Source: an uncultured Micrococcales bacterium (GTDB lineage Bacteria; Actinomycetota; Actinomycetes; Actinomycetales; Microbacteriaceae). Taken from it: a stretch of 64,000 nucleotides of DNA. Location of the stretch: NCBI GenBank assembly GCA_913062975.1, contig CAJXZO010000002.1, forward strand, positions 107,686-171,685, read 5' to 3'. Below the pieces are notes generated by a model. The model did not search any database. It saw only the letters and a program-made list of their open reading frames with translations, and was not told the origin of the DNA. Of the stretch, positions 26,105 through 34,366 are shown one piece after another. How positions within the stretch are numbered: the first letter of the stretch is position 1; the number at the start of each line of letters is the position of its first letter. Both the position numbers and the translations under genes were made by a program.

Positions 26105-27595
26105 TTGTTCGGAGATTTATCAACCAGGCTCAGTGACACTTTTAGAAACCTGCGCACCCGCGGAAAGCTCTCCGAGGCTGACATTGATGGAACCCTTCGA
26201 GATATTAGAAAAGCATTGCTTGAGGCCGATGTCTCACTGGATGTTGTGAAGGATTTTGTAGCCAAGGTGCGAACTCGTGCTTTAGGTGACGAGGTCTCCA
26301 AAGCACTGAACCCTGCCGAGCAGGTTGTGCAGATTGTGAACTCCGAGCTGGTTGAAATCCTCGGTGGAAAGTCCAGACAACTGCAGTTAGCGAAAAATCC
26401 ACCAACTGTCATCATGTTGGCTGGTTTACAGGGTTCTGGAAAGACAACCCTGGCTGGAAAGCTTGCTCTCTGGCTCAAGTCTCAACAGCAGACTCCGTTG
26501 TTGGTTGCTTGCGACCTGCAGAGACCAAATGCTGTCAATCAGCTAACCGTTTTAGCTGAAAGAGCTGGTGTTGATGTTTTTGCACCAGAACCTGGAAACG
26601 GTGTTGGTGACCCCGTCAAAGTTGCCAGGCAGTCAATTGACTATGCAAAGTCAAAGGCTCACTCAGTTGTCATCATCGATACCGCTGGTCGGTTGGGTGT
26701 TGATGAAGAGATGATGCAGCAAGCAATTGACATCAGAAACGAAACTGACCCAGAAGAGGTTTTGTTCGTGATTGATGCGATGTTGGGTCAAGATGCGGTT
26801 GAGGTTGCCCAGGCATTCAACGATGGAGTTGGTGTCACGGGAACCGTGCTTACCAAGCTTGATGGTGACGCGCGAGGTGGTGCAGCTCTCAGTGTTTCTT
26901 CGGTAGTTGGTGAAAATGTTCTCTTTAGCTCAACTGGAGAAAACCTAGAGGACTTTGAACCTTTCTATCCAGAGCGCATGGCCAGCCGCATTCTGGACAT
27001 GGGCGATGTTCTGACGCTGATTGAACAGGCTCAAAAAACATTTGACGAGCAACAGCAAGCAGAGCTTGCGGAAAAAATCGCCAAAGAAAGCTTCACGCTG
27101 GAAGATTTCTTGGATCAGATGCAGCAGCTGAAAAAAATGGGCTCCATGAAATCAATCATGGGCATGTTGCCAGGTGCTGGAAACATGAAAAAGCAAATGG
27201 AAGATTTTGATGAGGATGAGCTGAAGCACACCCAAGCCATCATTCAATCCATGACTCCAATCGAACGCCAGCAACCGAGAGTTTTAAACGGTTCTCGCAG
27301 GCAAAGAATTGCCAGGGGTAGCGGCACCACGGTGACCGAGGTGAACTCACTGGTTAGCAGATTCGAGCAGGCCGCCAAGATGATGAAGACCATGTCCAAA
27401 GGTGGAACACCGCAAATGCCAGGAATGAACATGGCTCAGTTGGGAGCTGGCAACCCCTCAGCCAAGAAATCCAAGGGCAAGAAAAAGAAGGTTTCTAAAA
27501 GCGGCAATCCAGCTAAGAGGGCAGCTGAGGAGCGGGCACTGCTGGAGGGAAAGCAGAATAAAACTGATGGCGGGGGCAGCGCCTTTGGACTTTAG
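26105..27595 (+). CDS. ffh: Signal recognition particle protein Ffh
   Basis: SRP54 homologue, 496 residues, from a TTG with AGAAGGAG upstream. The NG domain has GLQGSGKTTLAGKL (about 107-120), DTAGRLGVD and TKLDGDARGGAAL. The methionine-rich M domain at about 325-440 carries the signal-sequence groove and the RNA-binding GSRRQRIARGSGTTV segment. A lysine-rich tail (KKSKGKKKKVSKSGNP) follows. The SRP RNA gene was not seen in this window. Confidence 0.96.
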   Translation: MFGDLSTRLSDTFRNLRTRGKLSEADIDGTLRDIRKALLEADVSLDVVKDFVAKVRTRALGDEVSKALNPAEQVVQIVNSELVEILGGKSRQLQLAKNPPTVIMLAGLQGSGKTTLAGKLALWLKSQQQTPLLVACDLQRPNAVNQLTVLAERAGVDVFAPEPGNGVGDPVKVARQSIDYAKSKAHSVVIIDTAGRLGVDEEMMQQAIDIRNETDPEEVLFVIDAMLGQDAVEVAQAFNDGVGVTGTVLTKLDGDARGGAALSVSSVVGENVLFSSTGENLEDFEPFYPERMASRILDMGDVLTLIEQAQKTFDEQQQAELAEKIAKESFTLEDFLDQMQQLKKMGSMKSIMGMLPGAGNMKKQMEDFDEDELKHTQAIIQSMTPIERQQPRVLNGSRRQRIARGSGTTVTEVNSLVSRFEQAAKMMKTMSKGGTPQMPGMNMAQLGAGNPSAKKSKGKKKKVSKSGNPAKRAAEERALLEGKQNKTDGGGSAFGL

Positions 27596-27735
27596 CTAGC
27601 ACTCAGCGGCTTTATCTGGCAGAATATCGGGGTGATCTAAGTGGTTCGACCCTCTATCTGACCCTTGGAGAGAATTTGTGAACCGAGTTTCCCCGCGGTG
27701 ATGCAGATACGTCCCACTTGTAAACTAGGAGAATT
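27596..27735 (+). other. Intergenic leader of rpsP
   Basis: A 140-bp gap. TAAACT at 27721-27726 overlaps the region just before the ribosome binding site AGGAG and could place transcription a few bases before the GTG. No paired -35 box, riboswitch or terminator hairpin was recognised. Confidence 0.35.
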
Positions 27736-28317
27736 GTGGCAGTAAAAATCCGCCTGAAGCGAATTGGAAAAATTCGCGCACCGCAGTACCGCGTCGTAGT
27801 AGCAGACTCAAAGGTCCACCGTGACGGACTGGTGATCGAAGAAATCGGTCGCTATGTTCCAACCACCGACCCATCAATTATTGAAATCAATGGTGAACGT
27901 GCTCAGTATTGGCTATCCGTTGGCGCCCAGCCAACAGAACCAGTAATGGCATTATTGAAACTCACTGGTGATTACCAGGCGTCTAAGGGCGAGAAAGCCG
28001 TGAACAAGGTAAAGCCTCAGACTGCAAAAGAAGAATTCACCCCAGACACCAGCAAAAAGAGTGTCATTGTTCCCAAGGAAGAGAAAAAAGAGGAAAAGCC
28101 AGCAGAAGAGGCAGTAGCAGAGGCACCAGCTGAGGTTGAGACCACAGCATCTGAAGCTGCAGCGGAAACTTTAGCAGAGACCGCAGAGGCGCCAACAGAG
28201 GCAGTAGCAGAGGAAACTCCGGCAGCTGAGGAAACACCTGCAACTGAGGCCGCTGCAGAAGAGACACCTGCCGAGGCTGCAGCTGAAGAAGCAACTGCTG
28301 AGACCGATAAGGCCTAG
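27736..28317 (+). CDS. rpsP: 30S ribosomal protein S16 with long Ala/Glu-rich tail
   Basis: The first 85 residues are S16 ([21 protein letters not shown], then [23 protein letters not shown]). Residues from about 100 to 193 form a low-complexity acidic extension made of alanine, glutamate, proline and threonine in repeats such as [12 protein letters not shown]. Such tails on S16 occur in Actinobacteria but here roughly double the protein. The tail is expected to be disordered; its role is unknown. GTG start with AGGAG just upstream. First gene of rpsP-khpA-rimM-trmD. Confidence 0.95.
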   Translation: MAVKIRLKRIGKIRAPQYRVVVADSKVHRDGLVIEEIGRYVPTTDPSIIEINGERAQYWLSVGAQPTEPVMALLKLTGDYQASKGEKAVNKVKPQTAKEEFTPDTSKKSVIVPKEEKKEEKPAEEAVAEAPAEVETTASEAAAETLAETAEAPTEAVAEETPAAEETPATEAAAEETPAEAAAEEATAETDKA

Positions 28318-28319
28318 TC

Positions 28320-28556
28320 ATGCTGCAGGCTGTGCTCGAACACGTAGTTAAGTCAATTGTTGAAAACCCAGATGACGCCACCGTCACCCTGAAATCAGGG
28401 ACTCGTGGAGAAACTTTAGAGGTCAGGGTTCACCCTGATGATCTCGGTCGTGTGATTGGGCGCAGTGGAAAGACAGCTAAGGCCATGAGAACTTTGGTTA
28501 AGGCCCTGGCGGAAGGAAAGCGCGTCCGGGTGGACGTGGTGGATACCGATTCCTGA
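28320..28556 (+). CDS. khpA: KH-domain RNA-binding protein KhpA
   Basis: A single KH domain of 78 residues with the RNA-binding loop G47-R-S-G50 (RVIGRSGKTAKAMR). KhpA usually pairs with KhpB to bind RNAs affecting cell elongation and division. It lies two bases after rpsP and before rimM, the standard gene order in Gram-positives. Its last codons (GATTCC TGA) contain the probable ATT start of rimM. Confidence 0.93.
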   Translation: MLQAVLEHVVKSIVENPDDATVTLKSGTRGETLEVRVHPDDLGRVIGRSGKTAKAMRTLVKALAEGKRVRVDVVDTDS

Positions 28557-29088
28557 GCAAACCACCCTTCGGGTAGGTCGTTTGCTAAAAGCTCACGGCC
28601 TGAAGGGTGCTTTGAAAGTAGAGCTCTACACAGACTCGCCTGAACTTCGCTTCAAAACTGGCAATGAGCTGATGTTGCAGGTTCCAGAGGAATCAGATTG
28701 GTACGGAAAGACCGTCAAGGTGCGAGAGTTTCGTTGGTATAACCAGTCTCCAGTTGTGTTTTTGGAGGGGATTGAAACTCGCGAAGATGCCGAGGGTTTA
28801 GTTCGTGCAATTCTGATGATTGAGAAACCCCTTGATGAGCTTCCGGAGGAATCTGACACTTGGTATGACCATCAATTGGTGGGCTTGAAGGTGAAACTCG
28901 ATGGTGAGGTTGTTGGTGAGGTGAAGCGGGTGGATCACCTGCCAGCTCAGGATTTGCTTATCGTTCAGACCAAGGACAGTGAAGTGATGGTCCCGTTTGT
29001 TTCCGTGATAGTTCCAGAGGTGAACCAAGAGCAAGGTTATTTGGTGGTCACCCCGCCAGAGGGATTATTTGTTGAGGGTGAGCAATGA
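28549..29088 (+). CDS. rimM: 16S rRNA processing protein RimM, probable AUU start
   Basis: Assembly factor for the 30S head that binds S19. The conserved N-terminal strand [16 protein letters not shown] is encoded from 28570 on, but between the upstream stop at 28486 and the first TTG at 28582 there is no ATG, GTG or TTG in frame; starting at that TTG would delete RVGR. The best candidate is ATT at 28549, overlapping the end of khpA, with GGTGG upstream, giving 179 residues beginning [11 protein letters not shown]. The rest ([34 protein letters not shown]) is normal RimM with N domain and PRC barrel. The stop overlaps trmD (ATGA). Confidence 0.85.
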   Translation: MPEQTTLRVGRLLKAHGLKGALKVELYTDSPELRFKTGNELMLQVPEESDWYGKTVKVREFRWYNQSPVVFLEGIETREDAEGLVRAILMIEKPLDELPEESDTWYDHQLVGLKVKLDGEVVGEVKRVDHLPAQDLLIVQTKDSEVMVPFVSVIVPEVNQEQGYLVVTPPEGLFVEGEQ

Positions 29089-29759
29089 AAATTGATGCAA
29101 TCTCGGTTTTCCCTGAGATGTTTGATTCCCTGAACCATTCGTTGATCGGCAAGGCAATTGACAATCAACTGATTGAATTTCAAGCCCTAAACCCCAGAGA
29201 ATTCACAACTGATGTTCACAAAACAGTGGATGACAGTCCCTACGGTGGCGGAGCGGGAATGGTTATGAAACCAGAACCTCTGGGGCAAGCTCTGGACAAA
29301 CTGGTTGATGATCGGACAGTCGTGATTTTTCCATCACCGGCTGGCAAGTTATTTGATCAGGCCACAGCCACAAAACTCTCCAACAAAAAACACCTCGTTT
29401 TTGTTTGTGGGAGATACGAGGGCATCGATCAAAGAGTGATTGATTACTCGGCAACAAAAGCTGAAACCCTGGAACTTTCAATTGGCGATTACGTAATCAA
29501 CGGCGGTGAGATGGCCTCGGTTGTGATGATAGAAGCAATCTCGAGATTGATTCCGGGCGTGATTGGAAATAGTGAATCTTTGGTTGAAGAATCCCATCAG
29601 GATGGCTTGGTTGAATACCCAAGCTACACAAAGCCCGCTAGTTGGAACGGCCTGGATGTTCCAGAGGTCTTACTAAGTGGCAATCACGCTGAGATTGCAA
29701 AATGGCGGAGGCAGCAACAAGTGGAAAGAACTGAAAAAAATAGACCAGACTTGATTTGA
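29085..29759 (+). CDS. trmD: tRNA (guanine(37)-N1)-methyltransferase
   Basis: SPOUT-family methyltransferase that makes m1G37 and prevents frameshifting. The 224 residues show [13 protein letters not shown], the loop [13 protein letters not shown], and the trefoil-knot segments [12 protein letters not shown] and [13 protein letters not shown] in the TrmD C-domain lies in [12 protein letters not shown]. Translationally coupled to rimM by a four-base overlap. A promoter for rplS begins immediately after the stop. Confidence 0.96.
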   Translation: MKIDAISVFPEMFDSLNHSLIGKAIDNQLIEFQALNPREFTTDVHKTVDDSPYGGGAGMVMKPEPLGQALDKLVDDRTVVIFPSPAGKLFDQATATKLSNKKHLVFVCGRYEGIDQRVIDYSATKAETLELSIGDYVINGGEMASVVMIEAISRLIPGVIGNSESLVEESHQDGLVEYPSYTKPASWNGLDVPEVLLSGNHAEIAKWRRQQQVERTEKNRPDLI

Positions 29760-29762
29760 GCA

Positions 29763-29791
29763 TTGAGAGATTGTCAATCTTGTGGGATACT
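29763..29791 (+). promoter_or_regulatory. Promoter of rplS
   Basis: TTGAGA (29763-29768), a 17-bp spacer and GATACT (29786-29791) fit a vegetative promoter. Transcription would start near 29798, leaving a leader of about 90 nt before rplS that contains a CTAGA/TCTAG hairpin near 29850. Confidence 0.6.
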
Positions 29792-29889
29792 TTACGCTTG
29801 TGCCAGTAAAGCTCTGCCGCAGGGGAGCAAGGTATGAAACATCAAACTAGAAACCATCTAGACCTGCGTGCTAGAGGGAAGAGAAGAAC

Positions 29890-30237
29890 ATGAACATCCT
29901 AGATTCAGTAGATGCAAACAATCTACGTGACGACATCCCAGAATTTCGCGCTGGTGACAATGTAAAAGTTCACGTAAACATTGTTGAGGGAAACCGCTCA
30001 CGTGTGCAGGTTTTCCAGGGAGTGGTAATCCGCGTCAGCGGCAGTGGTGTTCGTGAAACCTTCACCGTGAGAAAGATTTCGTTCCAGGTTGGCGTTGAGA
30101 GAACATTCCCAATGCACAGCCCTATCATTGAAAAAATTGAAGTTGTCAGCAAGGGTGATGTCAGGCGAGCAAAGCTTTACTACCTGCGCAACTTGCGAGG
30201 AAAAGCTGCCAAGATCAAAGAAAAGCGCGAGAACTAA
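29890..30237 (+). CDS. rplS: 50S ribosomal protein L19
   Basis: 115 residues with the L19 pattern: [40 protein letters not shown] and the tail [19 protein letters not shown]19 sits at the 30S-50S interface. AGAGAAGA precedes the ATG. It has its own promoter and a leader of about 90 nt and probably reads on into lepB three bases downstream. Confidence 0.96.
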   Translation: MNILDSVDANNLRDDIPEFRAGDNVKVHVNIVEGNRSRVQVFQGVVIRVSGSGVRETFTVRKISFQVGVERTFPMHSPIIEKIEVVSKGDVRRAKLYYLRNLRGKAAKIKEKREN

Positions 30238-30240
30238 AAC

Positions 30241-30984
30241 ATGTCCCATGAGCTTCGTCCACGGAGACGAAGCCTATGGCGCTCGTTTCGCCGCGGCGTG
30301 AAAAGGCTCAGAAGAAACAGCTTTGTAGCACTGCTGTTTGACATTATCGTAATCCTGGGAACCGCACTGGTTCTATCGGTGCTGATCAAAGCGTTCTTGA
30401 TTAGAAGTTTCTTCATACCCTCTGGCTCAATGCTTGAAACCCTGCAGATAAACGATCGAATTATCGTCAATGTAATGGTTCCGCAATTGATGGATGTCAA
30501 CCGCGGAGACGTTGTGGTGTTCCAAGATCCAGGTGGCTGGCTCGGACCCGTCCGCACCGAAGAACGCAGCTGGATTGAATCAGCTGGTGATTTCGTGTTG
30601 GGAAGCTTTGGCATCACGGCACCCGATAGTGAAGAGCATCTGGTGAAGCGAGTAATCGGAATGCCTGGGGATCGAGTTGTTTGCTGTGATGAGAATGGAA
30701 GCTTGACCATCAACGGAGTTGCTATTCAGGAAAGCTACCTACCAAACGGTGCCGAGCCTTCAAATATCGATTTCGACGTTACCGTCCCAGCCGATTCCTA
30801 TTGGGTGATGGGGGATAACCGAGGAAACAGTCAAGACTCACGTTTCCACACTGACCTGCCTGGTGGAGGTTTTGTTAGTGCGGAGTTTTTGGTGGGAAGA
30901 GCGTTTGTTGTGAGCTGGCCAGCCGAGAATTGGATTTGGCTTGACAATTTCAGTGAAGTTTTCAATGACGTTCCCAAACCTTGA
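30241..30984 (+). CDS. lepB: Signal peptidase I
   Basis: Cleaves signal peptides of secreted proteins. After an arginine-rich cytoplasmic N-terminus, one membrane helix (about 29-52) leads to the catalytic serine S63 (PSGSM) and lysine K136 (VKRVIGMPGD); the third signature is MGDNRGNSQDSR. 247 residues, typical of single-helix actinobacterial LepB. It lies between rplS and rnhB as in most Actinobacteria, overlapping rnhB by 20 nt. Confidence 0.95.
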   Translation: MSHELRPRRRSLWRSFRRGVKRLRRNSFVALLFDIIVILGTALVLSVLIKAFLIRSFFIPSGSMLETLQINDRIIVNVMVPQLMDVNRGDVVVFQDPGGWLGPVRTEERSWIESAGDFVLGSFGITAPDSEEHLVKRVIGMPGDRVVCCDENGSLTINGVAIQESYLPNGAEPSNIDFDVTVPADSYWVMGDNRGNSQDSRFHTDLPGGGFVSAEFLVGRAFVVSWPAENWIWLDNFSEVFNDVPKP

Positions 30985-31594
30985 AACGGAGCTGGAGCTG
31001 GTTCGGAGCCATGGTTCAGTAATTTGTGTTGATGAGGTTGGCCGAGGGGCAATCGCCGGACCAGTGGTGGTGGCTGCAACTTTTTTCGACAACGAATCCT
31101 CATTGGAATTCCCAGTTGGTTTGAAAGATTCAAAGTTGATTGCAGAACCGAAAAGAGAGGCCATGTCGATGGCCGCATCACAGTGGTTGCCGCATGGGGT
31201 TGGTGAGGTCTCAGCAGCTGAGGTTGATAACAACGGAATCAGTAAGAGTTTGGAAAAAGCGGCAACTCTGGCGATTGAGGCAATCGGAAAAAGTCCTGGA
31301 AAGATTCTGCTGGATGGAAGCCATAACTGGCTTGGTTTTCCTAAGCTTGTGCAAACAAAGTTAAAAGCCGACCAGCAGTGCGCAGCGGTGAGCGCAGCAA
31401 GCATCATAGCCAAGCATTACCGAGATGAAATCATGCGCAGTCTTCATGAAAGCCACCCAAGCTATGACTGGAAATCAAATAAGGGATATGCCTCAGAGGC
31501 ACACATCCAGGCAATTTTGACCCATGGGCCAACTGATGTCCACCGAAAATCTTGGTTAACTCGAATACTGAATTCGGAACAAACCCTTTTCTAG
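30965..31594 (+). CDS. rnhB: Ribonuclease HII
   Basis: Removes ribonucleotides from DNA and RNA from hybrids. The 209 residues from the ATG at 30965 contain the metal site D23-E24 (CVDEVGRGAIAGP), the aspartate in LLDGSHNW and the conserved VSAASIIAKHYRD. An upstream TTG at 30941 would add eight residues and lengthen the lepB overlap; the ATG is preferred because the family has few residues before the first motif. Confidence 0.94.
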   Translation: MTFPNLETELELVRSHGSVICVDEVGRGAIAGPVVVAATFFDNESSLEFPVGLKDSKLIAEPKREAMSMAASQWLPHGVGEVSAAEVDNNGISKSLEKAATLAIEAIGKSPGKILLDGSHNWLGFPKLVQTKLKADQQCAAVSAASIIAKHYRDEIMRSLHESHPSYDWKSNKGYASEAHIQAILTHGPTDVHRKSWLTRILNSEQTLF

Positions 31595-31611
31595 GTTTAC
31601 ACTTGCGAGTG

Positions 31612-31935
31612 ATGGACGAGCAAGAATTTGAAGATTTTGACCGGGAAGCGGAACTTTCGCTCTATCGCGAATACCGCGAGGTCATAAAGATGTTTAGCTA
31701 TGTGATTGAAACCGAGCGCAGGTTCTATCTTGCTAACGAGGTTGAGCTAAAAAGAGTCGAGTCTGGTGCAGATTTCTATTTTGAGCTTTCAATGACCGAT
31801 GTTTGGGTATGGGACACATACCGCACCGATCGCTTTGTGAAAAGTGTTAACGTCCTCACTTTCAAAGATGTAAACGTGGAAGAGCTTGGCAACCAGGAAA
31901 TAGAAATTCCAAAAGAGTTTGCAATAGAGGACTAG
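31612..31935 (+). CDS. DUF2469 family protein
   Basis: 107 residues, acidic, beginning MDEQEFEDFDREAELSLYREY and continuing YVIETERRFYLANEVEL, the pattern of an actinobacterial family of unknown function located next to rnhB. The ATG at 31612 gives the normal family length; an upstream start at 31552 would overlap rnhB by 43 nt and add non-conserved residues. The gene is nearly universal in Actinobacteria, always here in the order, but its role is unknown. Confidence 0.85.
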   Translation: MDEQEFEDFDREAELSLYREYREVIKMFSYVIETERRFYLANEVELKRVESGADFYFELSMTDVWVWDTYRTDRFVKSVNVLTFKDVNVEELGNQEIEIPKEFAIED

Positions 31936-31996
31936 TTCTTCACAGTCTTACCCTCTTTTAGTTTTTCTAAGCTACTTGGGCGAGAAGCTTTCTCTC

Positions 31997-32839
31997 ATGA
32001 AAGCCTCCCCAGAAACCCATTACCGAGCATTATTGACCGTTGCACTGCCTGCTAACGAGGGCAGGTTGCGTAAACACCTTTGGCAATACTCCCCGAGAGA
32101 GGCTTTCAAATTCATTGCATCTGCAAGTGCTGATCAACGTTGGCTAGCGATGGCACTTGCAAGAGCTCGGTCAAGACTGGAAAAGTTTGATGTTGATCAT
32201 TCCCTGGAGTTGAGCGAAAAACTCGGTCTGCAAATTTTTTACCCAGAGAGTTTTCCTAACCTCCGGGATTTAGAGCATCAATCTCCTTGGCTGATTTTTT
32301 CAAGGGGAGATTTGAAAATAACCAGTTTCACAGCTGTTGTTGGAACTAGGCAGGCCAGTGAACTTGGGCTGAGAGCTGCTCAGCAGATCGTGTCGGGTTT
32401 TGAAAAGAATGAGTCTTTGGTCTCTGGGGGAGCCAATGGGATTGATATGGCCGCCCACAGACGTGCCTCAGTTGAAGGCAAAAAACAATTGATGGTGGTC
32501 TCCAGCGGGCTACATTCGATTTTCCCAATCGCCACCAAGCGGTTTGTTGATTCAGGTTTTTCTGGTGCAGTTATTAGTGAGCAACCACCTCTTTTCAATT
32601 CGGGAAAAATTGGATTTCTAAATAGAAATCGCCTAATTGCAGCTCTAGCCGAAAAGCTTTATTTGATTGAAGCACCGGTAGTTAGCGGTTCCATCAACAC
32701 CGCCCAGCACGCATTGAGTCTGAATCGAAAAGTTTATTGTTGCTTGGATGAGAATCCCGATTATTCGCCGGGTGGAGCCTGGCTTGCTAAAAAGCAAGGG
32801 GTAGAGGTTTTGAACGTAGCTAAGCAAAGCGCCACCTAA
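31997..32839 (+). CDS. dprA: DNA-processing protein DprA (short form)
   Basis: Binds single-stranded DNA and loads RecA during transformation. The Rossmann-fold core is visible (VVGTRQASELG, SLVSGGANGIDMAAH, SEQPPLF and the closing GSINTAQHALSLNR). At 280 residues it lacks the C-terminal winged-helix domain of longer DprA proteins. The ATG at 31997 is preferred over a TTG at 31976 because a TAAGCT box at 31968-31973 would start transcription after that TTG. The usual neighbours yraN (UPF0102) and comM (YifB), normally between DUF2469 and dprA, are absent. Confidence 0.9.
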   Translation: MKASPETHYRALLTVALPANEGRLRKHLWQYSPREAFKFIASASADQRWLAMALARARSRLEKFDVDHSLELSEKLGLQIFYPESFPNLRDLEHQSPWLIFSRGDLKITSFTAVVGTRQASELGLRAAQQIVSGFEKNESLVSGGANGIDMAAHRRASVEGKKQLMVVSSGLHSIFPIATKRFVDSGFSGAVISEQPPLFNSGKIGFLNRNRLIAALAEKLYLIEAPVVSGSINTAQHALSLNRKVYCCLDENPDYSPGGAWLAKKQGVEVLNVAKQSAT

Positions 32840-32879
32840 ACAACCTTGTTCAAATCCCCCTCGAATATCAGCAAGTGTT

Positions 32880-32885
32880 TAGGCT
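32880..32885 (+). promoter_or_regulatory. -10 box of a leaderless promoter (xerC)
   Basis: TAGGCT, then tgaggc, then the ATG at 32892, the same six-base layout as other genes here. Confidence 0.55.
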
Positions 32886-32891
32886 TGAGGC

Positions 32892-33758
32892 ATGCAGCAG
32901 GAAATTAGTGAGTTCATCAGGGCCAAACAGGCAGCTGGTCTAAGCACGAACACCCTACGCGCCTACTCCAATGACCTGCGAGAACTTACTGAGTTCATGG
33001 GGTCTGCAAAAACGAAGCTGCAGGATTTGAACACTGACACATTCCGAGACTGGCTGTACTTTGCATCTGAAGCAGGGGCAAAGAAGTCAACTATTGCCAG
33101 AAAAACTGCGACTGCCAGATCTTTCGGGAAGTTTTTATTCGAAACCGGAAGATTAGACATAGACCCGACAGTCAGGCTTCGCTCCCCGAAATTATCCAGA
33201 ACTTTGCCAAAGACCGCAAATGCCCGGTTCTTGACTCAATTACTTGAAAACCTGCGAGCTCTCGCAGCAAATGGAGAGCACCAGCAGAGGCTGAACTGGC
33301 TTGTGATTGAACTTCTTTACTCAACTGGCATGCGAGTGAGCGAGTTGGTTCAGCTGAAACTTGGCGATATCGATTTCAACAGGCAAACACTTCGAGTGAC
33401 TGGAAAGGGAAACAAACAAAGAACTCTGCCTTTTGGTGAGCCAGCCAAGGATGCCCTAAGTAACTATCTTGAGCACTCCAAGGTGATTGATTTCGTTTTG
33501 ATCAATGACAAAGCAAAACCTTTGAGTTCGAGAGATGTGTATCGGATTGTGGCGAATCAATTAGCCGGAACTGGCATGCAACTCGGACCTCACTCGCTGA
33601 GACACTCAGCCGCAACTCATCTTTTGGACAATGGTGCGGATTTGAGATCAGTCCAGGAACTACTTGGCCACAGTTCGTTGACCACCACCCAGATTTACAC
33701 CCAAGTTTCAATCCAGAGACTGCGCGAGGGTTACGCCAAGGCCCATCCCAGGGCCTGA
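32892..33758 (+). CDS. xerC: Tyrosine recombinase XerC
   Basis: Resolves chromosome dimers at dif with a partner recombinase. The 288 residues have a SAM-like core-binding N-domain and the complete catalytic set R148 (STGMRVSEL), K172 (TGKGNKQR), H234 and R237 (PHSLRH), H260 (LLGHSS) and Y269 (TQIYTQV). Length and position near dprA and rpsB support chromosomal XerC rather than a phage or integron integrase. The 3' end overlaps the convergent M23 gene by 51 nt. Confidence 0.93.
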   Translation: MQQEISEFIRAKQAAGLSTNTLRAYSNDLRELTEFMGSAKTKLQDLNTDTFRDWLYFASEAGAKKSTIARKTATARSFGKFLFETGRLDIDPTVRLRSPKLSRTLPKTANARFLTQLLENLRALAANGEHQQRLNWLVIELLYSTGMRVSELVQLKLGDIDFNRQTLRVTGKGNKQRTLPFGEPAKDALSNYLEHSKVIDFVLINDKAKPLSSRDVYRIVANQLAGTGMQLGPHSLRHSAATHLLDNGADLRSVQELLGHSSLTTTQIYTQVSIQRLREGYAKAHPRA

Positions 33759-34148
33759 AATCAACGTTGCAGGGGAGCGCCCTCCAATCACCCAGAGTGG
33801 GTTTAGATACCCAGTTTGGTCTCTAAATGAAACATGAACACAGCTATCGCAGTGAGGTTGGTAATTCTCTGATTCACAGCGATAACCAATTAGTTGGCCT
33901 TTTTTCACCTCTTGGTTTTTTACAAGCTCTGAGCACACTGGCTCAAAGCTAAATTTTCCGTAGTTGGTTTCAATGGTTATTAGCTCTCTGGTGAAGACCT
34001 CTCCAACAAAACTAACTCTTCCGCTAGCTGGTGATCTAACCTCTGTGATTTGCAGATCAATGCCTCTGTGGCCAGAGCCATAGGCAGTTAATGGTCTTTC
34101 AAAATCATTTATTGGAACAATAAGAGACATCAGTAGTAATAGGTGCAT
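33708..34148 (-). CDS. M23-like (LytM) peptidase domain protein, probably degenerate
   Basis: 146 residues: a short hydrophobic N-terminus (LLLLMSLIVPI) serving as signal or anchor, then an M23 beta domain with the H-x3-D motif (GHRGIDLQ), PASGRVSFVGEV and a C-terminal CVHVSFRDQTGYLNPL. The second motif normally reads H-x-H or LHWG; here C-V-H, so one zinc ligand or general base is changed. A similar small peptidase between xerC and rpsB (Rv2891 type) is conserved in Actinobacteria. It may bind or cut peptidoglycan. Convergent overlap with xerC is 51 nt; it diverges from rpsB. Confidence 0.8.
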   Translation of the reverse strand: MHLLLLMSLIVPINDFERPLTAYGSGHRGIDLQITEVRSPASGRVSFVGEVFTRELITIETNYGKFSFEPVCSELVKNQEVKKGQLIGYRCESENYQPHCDSCVHVSFRDQTGYLNPLWVIGGRSPATLISGPGMGLGVTLAQSLD

Positions 34149-34366
34149 CTAAAGAGGCTATTCGGGCATTCATGCTTGACCTGCAATGGCTAAAAAATTG
34201 TGGAAACAAGCGAGTTTCTGCACTAAGCTTAAGGCACACCCCAAGGGGTGAATTCGCGTGTCTAATCAAACCTCGCCTTCTCAGTCCGTGCATGTCGCGG
34301 TGAGGGTGAGCTAGGCACCAGGGATGGGTCAAATTGATTCCATCAGTAACTGAGAGGAGAACGGCT
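34149..34366 (+). promoter_or_regulatory. rpsB upstream leader with hairpins
   Basis: A 218-bp region. A possible -10 box TAAGCT (34224-34229) would start transcription near 34236. It is followed by a short inverted repeat CACCCC/GGGGTG (34237-34250) and a seven-bp stem CCTCGCC/GGTGAGG (34271-34277 with 34299-34305). GAGAGGAG precedes the ATG. The leader might let S2 control its own synthesis, as in other bacteria, but no known motif was matched. Confidence 0.4.

Noticed and set aside
27596..27735. Riboswitch in the rpsP upstream gap.
   Set aside because: No recognisable conserved core of known riboswitch classes and no anti-terminator/terminator pair.
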